Assembly: GCA_022495005.1 (NCBI GenBank)
Contig: JAGYXB010001753.1
Location: 1,612,001-1,676,000 of the forward strand
Source: Rhyacophila brunnea
Lineage: Eukaryota; Arthropoda; Insecta; Trichoptera; Rhyacophilidae
DNA: 64,000 nucleotides
Direction of reading: 5' to 3'
Shown: piece by piece, positions 1-9,735 of the stretch
Layout: each line of letters opens with the position of its first letter
Position numbering within the stretch: the stretch's first letter is position 1
Program-made: the position numbers and the translations under genes
The notes under the pieces: model-generated
The model's database searches: none
What the model saw: only the letters and a program-made list of their open reading frames with translations
Told to the model about the DNA's origin: nothing

Positions 1-660
1 AAAATTTTCCAGACAGAAAAACAAAATCGTCATACTGATATCTAACAACGAGTGTTCAATGTGCGCAATTTGTAATATCAGTCGATTCATGGAGCTGAAC
101 TGCAAAGAACTTGCTCCGAAATGTTAATTGACTTTTAATATTATTATCCCCCATGCATTCGATTTTTCTTTTTATAGTATTATTTTTGGTCAATATAAAT
201 AGTTTAATAAAAAGTTTGCGTAATGTTTTCTTATTTGACAAATTTAAATGTATACGTACATAATTGTGAAACATATATTCATAAATAATATACTTGCAGT
301 TTTACTGAATCATTTCGTTGCCCCCAGGAGTTCGCGACTCATGAGTTTGGGAAACACTTTATAACACCATCATAACATATTTCTCCCGCAATCTTGTAAA
401 AAGTCAATTTTCACATAATGTTAACTCAATCCGCAAAAAAATACTGCGGCGCATTTTGTTTCAATGTTAATTAACCACATAATTAATGCATATATTCATT
501 CAGAGCCAATTCACTTTTTGTGTATGTTCATAAGAAATCTGAAATTTTTGATACCAAAAAGCCGAAAGCTCGAAAGAGGCTAAAAAATCTTAAATTAAGT
601 TTTCTCGAAAGTATTCTTTTTGGACATTACGATACACTGGCTCACATGTACGGTTATATA
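1..660. other. AT-rich non-coding DNA
   Basis: No convincing coding or RNA signal. The last eight bases (653-660, GTTATATA) are the left target-site duplication of the adjoining hAT remnant. Confidence 0.5.
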
Positions 661-1477
661 TAGGGAGCGGATTTATATGCAACAAAAAACATGATTATAT
701 GCATGCACATATGCCCCTAAAATCATTGAAATATGCACTAAAACCAAAGAAATATGCAGTTAAAAATTGAAATTTTTATGAAAAAATATTGTAAATACTC
801 ATTTCACCCAATATTACCGATAAAAATCAACAAATTAATAATCTTAAGCTACAATAACAAAAAAACACAAACAATCAATACAAAGTTATCAATTACAATT
901 TTTAAAATAGTTTGTTTACAAGTAGGTACAAATAATTAAACAAGAAATGTAAAATTTTAATGTAAACTATGGAAAGTAAACACAACTTAAAAAAAAAACA
1001 AAAACGACACACTTAACTATTCCTAAATACTATTTGCTGTTTTTTGTCCGTAAAAATAAGTTACAATATTTTTTTCAATATTCTCTGGCATAAAATTTTA
1101 CGCATAATCTGTCAGTATTTTGTTTATACGCGGAAAATGATCTCTCAACGTCCACAGAGGTGATATCGATAAAATTAAATAAAGATGCCCGAGTTGACTT
1201 CACTTTTTCTGATAAATTAATGAAATGCTCGGGGATGCCATTAAAAATGCAAGTGCATCTACCTGATTTAGTTATTTTTCGATAAAATTATAAATGCAAA
1301 AGCTCTAAAATATGCATTTATTAATGAAATATGCTCTAACGTCTCAAATATGCATTTATATGCACAATAAAATTTTATTTTTGGATTCTGCGTCTTTCGA
1401 AACGGATTTCTGTGCAACTCCCATAGCTGTGCATACACCCTAACAAAACATGCACTAGCATGTAAATCCGGGCTCTA
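661..1477 (-). mobile_element. hAT-family remnant, copy 1 (CGGBP1-like transposase tail)
   Basis: An 817-bp element with terminal inverted repeats: the left end TAGGGAGCGGATTTATATGC is matched by the complement of the right end, TAGAGCCCGGATTTACATGC. It is flanked by a perfect 8-bp duplication GTTATATA (653-660 and 1478-1485), the hAT signature. The minus strand around 1125-1165 reads ITSVDVERSFSAYKQ, resembling the C-terminal dimerisation block of hAT transposases, especially the CGGBP1-like group. The rest of the transposase is missing or decayed, so the copy is non-autonomous. An inverted sister copy lies at 48682-49415. Confidence 0.8.
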
Positions 1478-1485
1478 GTTATATA

Positions 1486-2123
1486 TTATATTTAAAACGT
1501 TTATATATTAAATAATCCATATTTTGGAAGGGTGGTCCCTTTTATTGAAAGTATTTTTTGGCGCCAAGAGAGGTGCTGTTAAAACATAGAACTTATTGTA
1601 ACAATTACAACTAACTTATTGTAAAAATTATAATACTTCGATGCAAATATATGAAAAACTACCCTCGATAGTGGCCGATACCAGTGTATAGTGTATAGAA
1701 TAGAATAGATGCGCAGGTTTTAAAGTGGATATAGATAATTTGGCTAAGATAAAAAGTCACATTTAGCATGTAGACAGACATTGATATGCGAGCACATAAG
1801 TCTAAAAAGGTTCTCGATTCCTTCAGTAATTATTTTTATTAGTTGATTTTCTGAAACGGACTCATAGTCTAATTGTAATCATTTATTTCAATATCAATTC
1901 TACGTCACAAATTTAATATCTATGTCCTTATTGTATTATTACTTTAGTTGTATTTCTCGAACGTCATCATCAAAGATATAAGATATATTATAGACATTTA
2001 TAACAATGGTAGAGATTATGAAAATATTTCTTATATATTTCAGTTATAATGACGAACCTTGCATTTAAATTCCATTGGGAGACCAACGAACAACTAGCGT
2101 GAGGTGCTATCCAAGATTTAACA
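1486..2123. promoter_or_regulatory. Upstream region of the IAP gene
   Basis: AT-rich sequence between the hAT remnant and the IAP start codon. It would hold the promoter and 5' UTR, but no specific core promoter element can be assigned. The bases just before the ATG (TTAACA) are a favourable insect start context. Confidence 0.3.
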
Positions 2124-2942
2124 ATGGATGGTGATTCTGATAAATCGAAGTTCTGTGCTGCTGAGGAAACGAATCGTGGACTTGACTTTCGCTTTGAGAA
2201 AGACAGATTGACAACTTTCACACAGTCAGAAAGAAAATTTCCGTTCAACGTAGAAAGAGCAGCTAAGAAAGGCATGTTCTTCAGCTTGAACAACACTGTA
2301 ATATGCTATTTCTGTTACTACACTTGTACGGAATGGGAGAACGGGAAAGATCTATTGACACAGCACATGGTACAATCTGCAGACTGTCCATTACTGATGA
2401 GGTTGCCCGTCGGAAACGTCCCTGTGGATTCGTCGGTCAATAATTACCACCCGGTTCAGAAACCAAAGTTTCCGTTTTTCTCCGACGAACGCGTCAGGGC
2501 GAATAGCTTTGCGCAATGGCCGCTAGATGCGTACCAATCACCTACGCAGATGGCCGACGCAGGCTTCTTCTTCAGGGGATACGCTGACAAGGTAATTTGC
2601 TTCCAGTGCGGGGGATCACTGCAGCACTGGAACAAACAAAATCCGTGGGAGGAACACGCCAAGTGTTTCGGAAGGCAATGCCAATACGTGTTGACGATTA
2701 AGGGAGAGGAGTACATTAATTATTTGCGAGTGAAAGACGGCGAGGAAAATACAGGAGAGGTAGATGATCCGTCCGTGTCGCTGAATGTCGATTTGAAGTG
2801 TGCGCTGTGTAAGGACGCCGAGAGAACCATTTGTGCCATACCTTGCGGCCATGTGGTGTTTTGCTACAAATGTGGGTCTACCGCCAAAAAGTGTGCGATT
2901 TGCAACCAGGATATAGACGCAATCGTTCGGTTAGTATATTAA
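2124..2942 (+). CDS. Inhibitor of apoptosis protein, two BIR domains plus RING, intronless
   Basis: A complete 272-residue ORF. Family role: IAP proteins bind caspases or IAP antagonists through BIR domains and ubiquitinate targets through a C-terminal RING, mostly in the cytosol. BIR1 (about residues 26-92) shows C-x2-C-x16-H-x6-C zinc spacing. BIR2 (about 122-190) has CFQC, then HW..PWEEH, but reads C-x2-C-x15-H-x7-C, a small shift from the usual x16/x6. The RING (about 225-268) is canonical C3HC4: CALC, PCGHVVFC, YKC, CAIC. Size and layout match insect and baculovirus-type IAPs. The ORF has no intron, whereas the two other genes in the window are spliced, so a retrocopy or virus-mediated transfer is possible; neither is shown. 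The ATG context is good and an AATAAA follows the stop closely. The reading frame is intact. Confidence 0.93.
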   Translation: MDGDSDKSKFCAAEETNRGLDFRFEKDRLTTFTQSERKFPFNVERAAKKGMFFSLNNTVICYFCYYTCTEWENGKDLLTQHMVQSADCPLLMRLPVGNVPVDSSVNNYHPVQKPKFPFFSDERVRANSFAQWPLDAYQSPTQMADAGFFFRGYADKVICFQCGGSLQHWNKQNPWEEHAKCFGRQCQYVLTIKGEEYINYLRVKDGEENTGEVDDPSVSLNVDLKCALCKDAERTICAIPCGHVVFCYKCGSTAKKCAICNQDIDAIVRLVY

Positions 2943-2969
2943 TCGAGTCAAATTAGGATTTTATCCGGA

Positions 2970-2975
2970 AATAAA
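2970..2975 (+). terminator. Candidate poly(A) signal of the IAP gene
   Basis: AATAAA about 28 nt after the IAP stop codon, implying a very short 3' UTR if used. Confidence 0.45.
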
Positions 2976-4057
2976 TCCCCCAAAGGGTAGACTTTGCATA
3001 TATGTATAGTTCTGGTGCCCAATAATAACATACCGAATATCATCACTCGTAGCTGATGCTGTGCTACGGCTGCCATCTTAGAAAACGGCGGACGATTTTC
3101 AGTTTTTCAAGTAATATCTGGAGCCAAAATCCGAGGACCATAAATCGTCCGATTATCGTAATGTCTTCCGATAATCGTAAATTTTTGTGTTATTTATATG
3201 TAAACTTCCATAAAATAATATATCAGTGAAAACAACACAAATTTTACGCTTTCTTTTATGAATTTCATAAATACAAATAAAAAAAATGATAATTCTCCCA
3301 TTTTCTAATGTGTAAATAATTAACAAATTAATCATTAAAAACAATTACAGATTTTTTTTTCAAACCGAAAGATTGCGTATTAAGGGGGATGCTTATACAT
3401 ACAGAGGCACCTAGCGGGAAAATACGAAGCTTGCAATTTGATCAAAGTCAAAAATAAACTTACAATTGTAAAAAAATGTTATGAAATGTAAATTTGTCAC
3501 AGGACCACATCGTATTATTACAGTAAATTTTATGGTCATATTTATTATTAAAATTTAGATTATTAAGTTTTCAAATTTTTCTCATACAGATTTTTGACTA
3601 GTTCATGGTTTTAATATTTTTTATATTTATTTAAAAAAAAACATGGATTTTTATAAAAATATAAATGTGTATAACTTGAAATCCTTTATATAAAATTGAA
3701 ATAATCTGGACAGAATACATGTACCCATATAATTATAATACATATATTATTGTCTTACGAATAAAAAAATAATAATGAAGTACACTTTTTTGATTTTTTA
3801 TGCCCAATAAAAATTATATAAAGGGTGTTTTACTTACTTACAAAAGGGTTAACTGTCAAACCAAGCTATTGATGGTCTTATTGAATCTGATTGGAATAAT
3901 ACTTACCTACTGTCTACAAACAGTACCTACAACATACTTCACGATGAAAATATTACACAGATGTCATTTGGTCGCAATGCTATATTGCCATAATATATTT
4001 CCGGTACGACAGCTTAAGGTGATAATGTGGACGACCAACTGCATACTGCATGTCACC
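2976..4057. other. AT-rich intergenic DNA
   Basis: No gene is recognisable. A short repeated phrase CGATTATCGTAA/CGATAATCGTAA occurs around 3150-3180. Bases 4050-4057 (ATGTCACC) form the imperfect left target duplication of the following MITE. Confidence 0.4.
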
Positions 4058-4772
4058 CAGTGGCGAAGATGGAGGTAGGGTGAGGAGATCAGACATAAAT
4101 AGTGCACACTAAACTTTGTCAATCAAACTTATTTGTTTTCATTGAACTAAGATAACGAATTGCAGATGGTGCTGGTTAGTTTTTAAAGTTCAATTATTTA
4201 TTTATTTATTTTAGAAAACAAAACATTGTGGACATAACAAATCTAAATTCAACACCTTCACAACATGAGATTTACATTTTCACAAATATTACCCTCACAA
4301 GCACAAGAGAGATGAAGAGGATATATAAAAAAAAAAACATAAATTAAACCCTGCGTATACTAAGCCATAACAGATAATAAAAAAATATTCGTCTATCTAT
4401 GAAATATCAAAAATTATGCCATTAAATCTTACATAATTTTACATATTTTATAGTTTGTCTACCACGGTTTGTTTTAGGCAGTGGTTAATTGAATTTTAAA
4501 AACTAACCAACACCATCTGCAATTTGTACTCTTAATTCAATGAAAAGTATGAATGACAAAGTTTAGTATGCACCATTTATGTCAGATCCCCACAGCCTTC
4601 CTCCACTATAATAGTTTGGTTTAGGCAAGGTTTAATTGAATTTTAAAAACTAACCAGCACCGTCTGCAATTTGTATTCTAAATTCAAAGAAAATAAATAA
4701 GTATGGCTGACAAAGTTTAGTGTGGACTATTTATGTCAGATCTCCACAGCCTACCCCCACCCTTCGCCACTG
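4058..4772. mobile_element. Palindromic hAT-type MITE with duplicated right arm
   Basis: The left end begins CAGTGGCGAAGATGGAGG and the right end is its near complement, ...CACCCTTCGCCACTG. Flanks ATGTCACC and ATGTAACT match 6 of 8 bases, fitting an aged hAT duplication. The arms are long inverted copies carrying GACATAAATAGTGCACACTAAAC and a GCAGATGGTG.TGGTTAG block. The right arm occurs twice in tandem (about 4435-4610 and 4612-4772). The left arm is interrupted by a LINE 3' tail. Related copies lie at 41855-42469, 59.9-60.9 kb and 62183-62230. Confidence 0.7.
4190..4340 (-). mobile_element. LINE 3' tail nested in the MITE
   Basis: On the minus strand this reads a 3' UTR ending in an (AAAT)n-like tail, with the landmark TTATGTCCACAATGTTTTGTT. 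The same 3' end occurs at 9370-9478 (+) and, more diverged, at 57130-57250 (-) next to a Jockey-like reverse transcriptase fragment. It is therefore a severely 5'-truncated copy of that LINE family. Confidence 0.65.
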
Positions 4773-4885
4773 ATGTAACTAAGGGATCAGCCACAGATTA
4801 TTTAGATGACTTGCAGTTTGGATAAATGATGTTACTGTGTACTTATTGCCTTTTTTTCTCAATAGTCATATAACCATTTCATGAT

Positions 4886-6188
4886 ACGAGGGTGGGTCAA
4901 TAAGTCCTTAGAAAAGCCGACAGGTGGCGCGACTAGTACTGTAAGCGGTTTGTTTTCATGCAGCGGCACTACTGATTCAGTATGCTGCGAAGTTTCAATC
5001 AGATTGGTCGGGTTGTTGTGTGTTTCTCGTACATTTAAAAAAAAAATTTGCTTGTGGAAAATGGAAAAATGGAAAATGGAGAAAATTGAGTTTAGAGCTG
5101 TTATTAAACATTTTAATATAAAAGGGTTAACAGCAAAGGAAATAAAAAATGAGTTGGATTTAGTTCACGGCATATCTGCTCCTTCACTTGCAACTATTTA
5201 TAACTGGTTAAATGAATTTAAACGTGGTCGTACATCAACAAAGGATGAACCACGCTCAGGACGTCCTGTAGAGGTGACTACACCAGAAATGATCAATAAA
5301 ATCCACGATATGGTGTTAAGTGACCGAAGATTAAAGTTGAGTGAGATAATTGAGGTTACAGGGATCTCAAAAGGTAGCGTCATTTCTATTTTACATGACA
5401 AATTGGGCATGAAAAAAGTTTCTGCAAGATGGGTGCCGCGTTTGCTCACAGTCGACAATAAACGCAATAGGGTGGTGGCCTCTAAAGCCCTGTTGTCGCT
5501 CATGCAACGCAATCCGGATGAATTTTTTCGTCGCTTTGTGACTGTAGATGAAACATGGATACACCACTATACTCCCGAGACGAAAGAACAGTCAAAGCAG
5601 TGGATTGCGAAAGGCGAACCATGTCCAAAGAAGGCGAAAACCGTAAAATCAGCTGGTAAGGTTATGGCTACTGTATTTTGGGATGCACGTGGAATTATTT
5701 TCGTTGACTATTTGGAAAAAGGAAAAACAATAACAGGGGATTATTATGCATCTTTATTGGACCAGCTAAAAAACGAAATTGAAGAAAAACGGCCTCATTT
5801 AAACAGGAAAAAAATCCTCTTTCATCAGGACAATGCCCGTGTTCACACATGTTTACGATCAATGGCTAAAATTGAAGAATTGAAATTCGAATTGGTCGAC
5901 CACCCACCGTATTCGCCAGATTTAGCCCCCAGTGACTTTTTCCTTTTCCCAAACTTAAAAAAATGGCTAAGTGGACAACGTTTTTTTTCAAATGAAGAAG
6001 TCATCGATCGGACAAATGCTTATTTTGAGGACCTTCCGAAAACTTATTTTTCTGACGGTTTAAAAAATTGAGAAACGTCTAACCAAGTGTATTGAGCTCC
6101 AAGGAGATTATGTTGAGAAATAAAAAAAAAATACAAAAATAAAAACTGTTTTAATGCTTTTTTCTAAGGAATTATTGACCCACCCTCG
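4886..6188 (+). mobile_element. Mariner transposon, copy 1
   Basis: A 1303-bp Tc1/mariner-superfamily element flanked by TA dinucleotides (4884-4885 and 6189-6190). Inverted ends begin CGAGGGTGGGTCAATAA on both sides. It contains one transposase ORF. Size, TA target and D,D34D catalytic spacing identify the mariner family. A closely similar but damaged copy lies at 57253-58536 on the other strand. Confidence 0.95.
5061..6071 (+). CDS. Mariner transposase, C-terminally truncated by a frameshift
   Basis: Cut-and-paste transposase that binds its element ends and integrates at TA. The ATG at 5061 (or 5076) is preferred over an upstream in-frame ATG at 4881, because 4881 lies outside the element and reads through the inverted repeat. 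From 5061 the protein is 336 residues. The N-terminal half has a paired helix-turn-helix region (about residues 5-110, including ATIYNWLNEFKRGRTS). The catalytic triad is visible as VDETW, HQDNARVH and SPDLAPSDFFLF, with 34 residues between the second and third aspartates. The ORF stops at LKN*. An A-run at 6062-6067 is two bases shorter than in copy 2, and the downstream sequence in the other frame still encodes a mariner-like end finishing CIELQGDYVEK. The last roughly 17 residues are therefore lost. Activity is doubtful. Confidence 0.93.
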   Translation: MEKWKMEKIEFRAVIKHFNIKGLTAKEIKNELDLVHGISAPSLATIYNWLNEFKRGRTSTKDEPRSGRPVEVTTPEMINKIHDMVLSDRRLKLSEIIEVTGISKGSVISILHDKLGMKKVSARWVPRLLTVDNKRNRVVASKALLSLMQRNPDEFFRRFVTVDETWIHHYTPETKEQSKQWIAKGEPCPKKAKTVKSAGKVMATVFWDARGIIFVDYLEKGKTITGDYYASLLDQLKNEIEEKRPHLNRKKILFHQDNARVHTCLRSMAKIEELKFELVDHPPYSPDLAPSDFFLFPNLKKWLSGQRFFSNEEVIDRTNAYFEDLPKTYFSDGLKN

Positions 6189-6190
6189 TA

Positions 6191-7235
6191 TATATCCCTT
6201 ATTGTAAAATCATTATTAGTCTATTATTTAAATTATTTTTATCAATACAACATGCAATGAGGCGAACTAACAGTAGTGTAGTAGTAGCAATGAAACGATC
6301 ACAAAAACACCCATGCTTTTAGAATATCTTGTGAAATCAACGGGAATTGACTAGGGAGCACCCGGATGAGAAGCTAATTTTGTAATGCTGCAGACTACTC
6401 CACTGTGGGTGTGGTCGGGAAAATTTCATATTGTAGTCGGTGTAAGACAGCGGTGGCGAACTTGTGGCATGTGGACGACGTCTAGCAAGCAAGAGAATTA
6501 TTGTAGAACCTCTACTGGGACGACGGTTGAATAAAAATCAGAAAGTCTTCCTTCCCATACATATATATTGTATGTACATTTATCGTGATTTAACTCCAGT
6601 CTTGAGACATCCAATGTGCACTTTGATAATTACTAATATAAACACGATGATTATTTCATCATAAACCATATCTAGCTTGCACAAGTAATTATTGTTTTCC
6701 AGTGAAAAAAAAAATACAAATGGCATATAAAAATTTCTACATAAATGTTTGTTTACATCTGACTCAGAATATCGAGTTGTTAAAGTTTCTGATGTGACAA
6801 TTTTGTCAAGAATACAATGACTTTATAAATAATTGCGTTAGTTATTTTAAAAATGTGTGGTATGGAGAGGTGCATGCTGGGCTGGGCATAACATATGAGG
6901 ACACAATAATTTGAATTATTGGATAAAAGAACAAACGAGGTAATGAAATGTAAAAGAGAAAGGAAATCTTAAATGGAAATGAACTGAACACTGGTCGAAG
7001 ATAATACAGTCATTGGTCAAATTTAATATAGTCAGTCATTCAGTGGTAGGTCTACCTAAAAGCTAGAAACTGTCAGGAAATTAGGCCTAGAGGACTGAGT
7101 AGTTATGCTCTACAGAAGTACGTGACAACGCAACAGACAGGGCCGAGAGGAGTGAAATAATTAGCTTTATAGATTCAGGTTGATGATGAAAAATAAAAGA
7201 TAATATGAAAATATTGTTGTAATAGTTAACGCCCA
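6191..7235. other. Intergenic DNA
   Basis: No supported gene or recognised repeat. Small ORFs here lack family features. Confidence 0.4.
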
Positions 7236-7447
7236 CGATGGTCGAGCGGCCAACGCATCGGCTTATAATGTTGTGGGTCCCAGATTCGAATCCTGGGTCT
7301 AGCAAATACACATATTGTTTTTTAATGTGTGTTTGGAGTCAGAGTATAGGACCTAATAGATTGAGCAAGTGGCTAACATCCATTTCTTGTAAAAATAAAA
7401 ACTATTAATACAAACCTAAGGCCCATATGACCTTCTTAGGATCGGTC
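7236..7447 (+). mobile_element. tRNA-derived SINE, copy 1 (full length)
   Basis: The head resembles a tRNA-Ser/Leu with box A-like TGGTCGAGCGGCC and box B GATTCGAATCC. It is followed by a body (CACATATTGTTTTTTAATGTGTG, then GAGCAAGTGGCTAACATCCA) and a tail ending GGCCCATATGACC.TCTTAGGATCGG. The same order is found inverted at 40575-40790 and in part at 18082-18250, 19988-20027, 42139-42183, 47490-47545 and 63983-64000, so this is a dispersed family transcribed by RNA polymerase III, not a functional tRNA. Confidence 0.8.
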
Positions 7448-7589
7448 ACGGTCAAAAAAAAAAATTATGAAAATTAAATAATTAAAAATGAAATATGAAA
7501 TTAAAGTTTTACCCTAAATATTAAAATTCTACAATTCTTCTAAGAAGTGCCGAAATTTAGAGCAGGACTGCAGCATAAGGAAACATTCA

Positions 7590-7842
7590 TCATCATTTAT
7601 GGCACTACAACCCCTGGCGGGTTTTGGCCTCCTTCAAATACTTTCTCCATCCTGGACTATCGAGCGCCAACACTCTCCAGTTGCTTTCACTGAGCATTCT
7701 TATATCTCCTGTGCCGCAGTCCAGCCATCTCGGCCGTTCCGGTGTCCTCTTGCCCTCGGGGGTTGCGTACATAGCTCGCCTTGCTGATATATCCTCTGGC
7801 ATTCTATGCATGTGGCCGATCCAGCACAGTCTCTGCATTCAA
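7590..7842 (-). pseudogene. LINE C-terminal fragment
   Basis: The minus strand reads a C-terminal non-LTR retrotransposon segment: RLCWIGHMHRMPED, then ATPEGKRTPERPRWLDC, NWRVLALDSPGWRKYLKEAK and a stop. This is a widespread LINE C-terminal pattern. Only the tail of the protein remains. Confidence 0.7.
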
Positions 7843-7849
7843 TAAGAAA

Positions 7850-9279
7850 AAAACAATACAAAAATCACATTAACATAATCTAACCAAACTCCGAATCACC
7901 CATAGATAAATTTCACGAATTAATAACTTTCATAGGTGAAATTTCAGAAATAGAAGGTAATCTGTTAAAACAATACGATTTAAATGTCACCTTGGAACTC
8001 TTGAAAAATAGTAAATATTTTATAATCCACTTTGGAGAAGTGGTGTCTGTTTGTTATTGTGTGGAACTTGTCCAGCAGTTTATATGGGTCAGACAGGCAG
8101 AGGTTTTATTACTATTGAGCTCATATATTATTTATGAAAAGGTATAATGGATTCACGATTTATCAAGCACTATAGAGAGTGGTCATAGTGTTGATCCAAT
8201 ACCTGTGCATTTATATATTCTATATTATTTTTAACACTACAACAGCCCTTGAGGCCCAATGAAAGTAACGTAGTGAAACAGTGTAGTTAGTAATAGAATT
8301 AAAACAATCACAAACACCAGTCTTTGAGAAAATCACATAAATATATTATGACCTCACCAGGTTGAACCTGGAACCCCTGAGTGAAAGGCCAGCGCCTTAC
8401 GCTGAGGGTCATTGATTTAACCTCACAGAGCAAGTTGAAATAATACAATACATTGCAAGAAAGTCTAAAGATGATCTAATTAATGTAGGTTTTAATACCC
8501 AAAGTTGTAGAAGTAAATCATTTTAATGAAATAAATAAAAATAAATGTAAATGCATCTACACCACTGTTGTGTGAAAGAAAGAATGTAGACTGCGAAAAT
8601 TATAACTTGAAGTGTCATGGCCGCCGTGTTGTGGCGTTTCGATATATTATGAAAGGATTGCCAGTATTAGGAGACTTTTTCCACCCTACTTTGGTTCAAA
8701 ATGTGAATATCGAATACAATACCAGACGACGATATGTTTCCAATCTGTCGAGATATTTTTAGTTATATGGTAACACTGAAATGTCAAAGAATATCTACCT
8801 GTCTTCGCCAACGACTTTATTTATAGGGGCCAGTGAGCTCATTTTGTTTTTTTTCTTCTCCGCAGTAGGTTGTAACATGACTTATAATCCTGGTGCGACC
8901 ACTTTTTGCATTATTAACACATTTAGGCACATTACACAAACTTGCATCACGCACAAATATCGAAGGTCAAATGATTGCAAGGCGAGGGGAATGAAGAGGA
9001 AGGGGCTAGGGAGGATGGTAGTTCTCAAAACAGCCACGTTATACTTGCCGCAGTCTAGATACACTCTCTTATTCTGTCATGAATTGGGAGTTACAAGTGT
9101 ACAGTTTTAGGTTTTGAAAATTAGTTGTCTTATTACGAATATATTATATTATGAGCCATGATTTATTCTGGATCGGAACTGTTTCCTCGAAGCCTATCAG
9201 GTACCATTAGCGAGGGGTGCAAGACTAGTCGATGCGCTCTCCAAAGACGTAGACATTTTCGGTTACGTGCTATGTATTT
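7850..9279. other. Intergenic DNA with a tRNA-like motif
   Basis: No gene is supported. The minus strand at 8345-8415 has tRNA-like boxes (CTCAGCGTAAGGCGCTGG and GGTTCAACCTG). It lacks a convincing full cloverleaf and is more likely a SINE head. Confidence 0.35.
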
Positions 9280-9478
9280 TGTATTCAAAATTTTATTTTT
9301 TTGCATTAAATTGTACTTATTATTTTTTTTATTGTTATTATTATTATATATTATATTCTCTTCTTCTCTCTTGTGAGGGTAATATTTGTTATAATGTAAA
9401 TCTCATGTTGTGAACATCTTGAATTTAGATTTGTTATGTCCACAATGTTTTGTTTTCTTAAATAAATAAATAAATTAT
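9280..9478 (+). mobile_element. LINE 3' tail, plus-strand copy
   Basis: Contains GTGAGGGTAATATTTGT, AATCTCATGTTGTGAACATC and TTATGTCCACAATGTTTTG, followed by (AAAT)n. It is the same 3' end as 4190-4340, so a 5'-truncated retrotransposon copy lying about 100 bp upstream of the first TMEM47-like exon. Confidence 0.6.
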
Positions 9479-9585
9479 GATCAGAGTATTGAACTATGTA
9501 AGATTGTCCCAGGACACCCGGTGTAGACTGAGTAGCCTCACCCCGCCATTATCGGTATATTAACAAGATTATTTTAATTTTTTAG

Positions 9586-9735
9586 GGTACATCCGTGGTG
9601 CCGCCGCGTTATGCATTGTGACGCTCATTGCTGACATCATCGGCGTGCTGCTCACTGCGCTGGGGTTGCGCGCCACTGATCACCATGCCAAATACAAGTT
9701 CTACCGACTTGCCGTTCTTGCCATGGCATTAGCAT
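9586..9735 (+). CDS. TMEM47-like exon A
   Basis: Acceptor TTTTAG at 9580-9585, donor GTGAGT at 9736. It enters with two bases of a split codon and leaves with one. It encodes TM2, a charged loop RATDHHAKYKFYR and the start of TM3. Confidence 0.85.

Noticed and set aside
2456..2852. Minus-strand ORFs within the IAP gene
   Set aside because: They are antisense shadows of the IAP frame.
2124..2942. Integrated virus as the source of the IAP
   Set aside because: No neighbouring viral genes are present. IAPs are normal insect genes, so viral origin is kept only as a hypothesis.
4881..5060. N-terminal extension of the mariner ORF from ATG 4881
   Set aside because: This ATG is outside the element and the extension translates the inverted repeat and 5' UTR.
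7231..7315. Functional tRNA gene at the SINE head (also 25853-25925, 36846-36915, 8345-8415)
   Set aside because: Box B is good, but the acceptor and anticodon stems are irregular and the first is followed by a conserved SINE body, so these are tRNA-derived, not working tRNAs.
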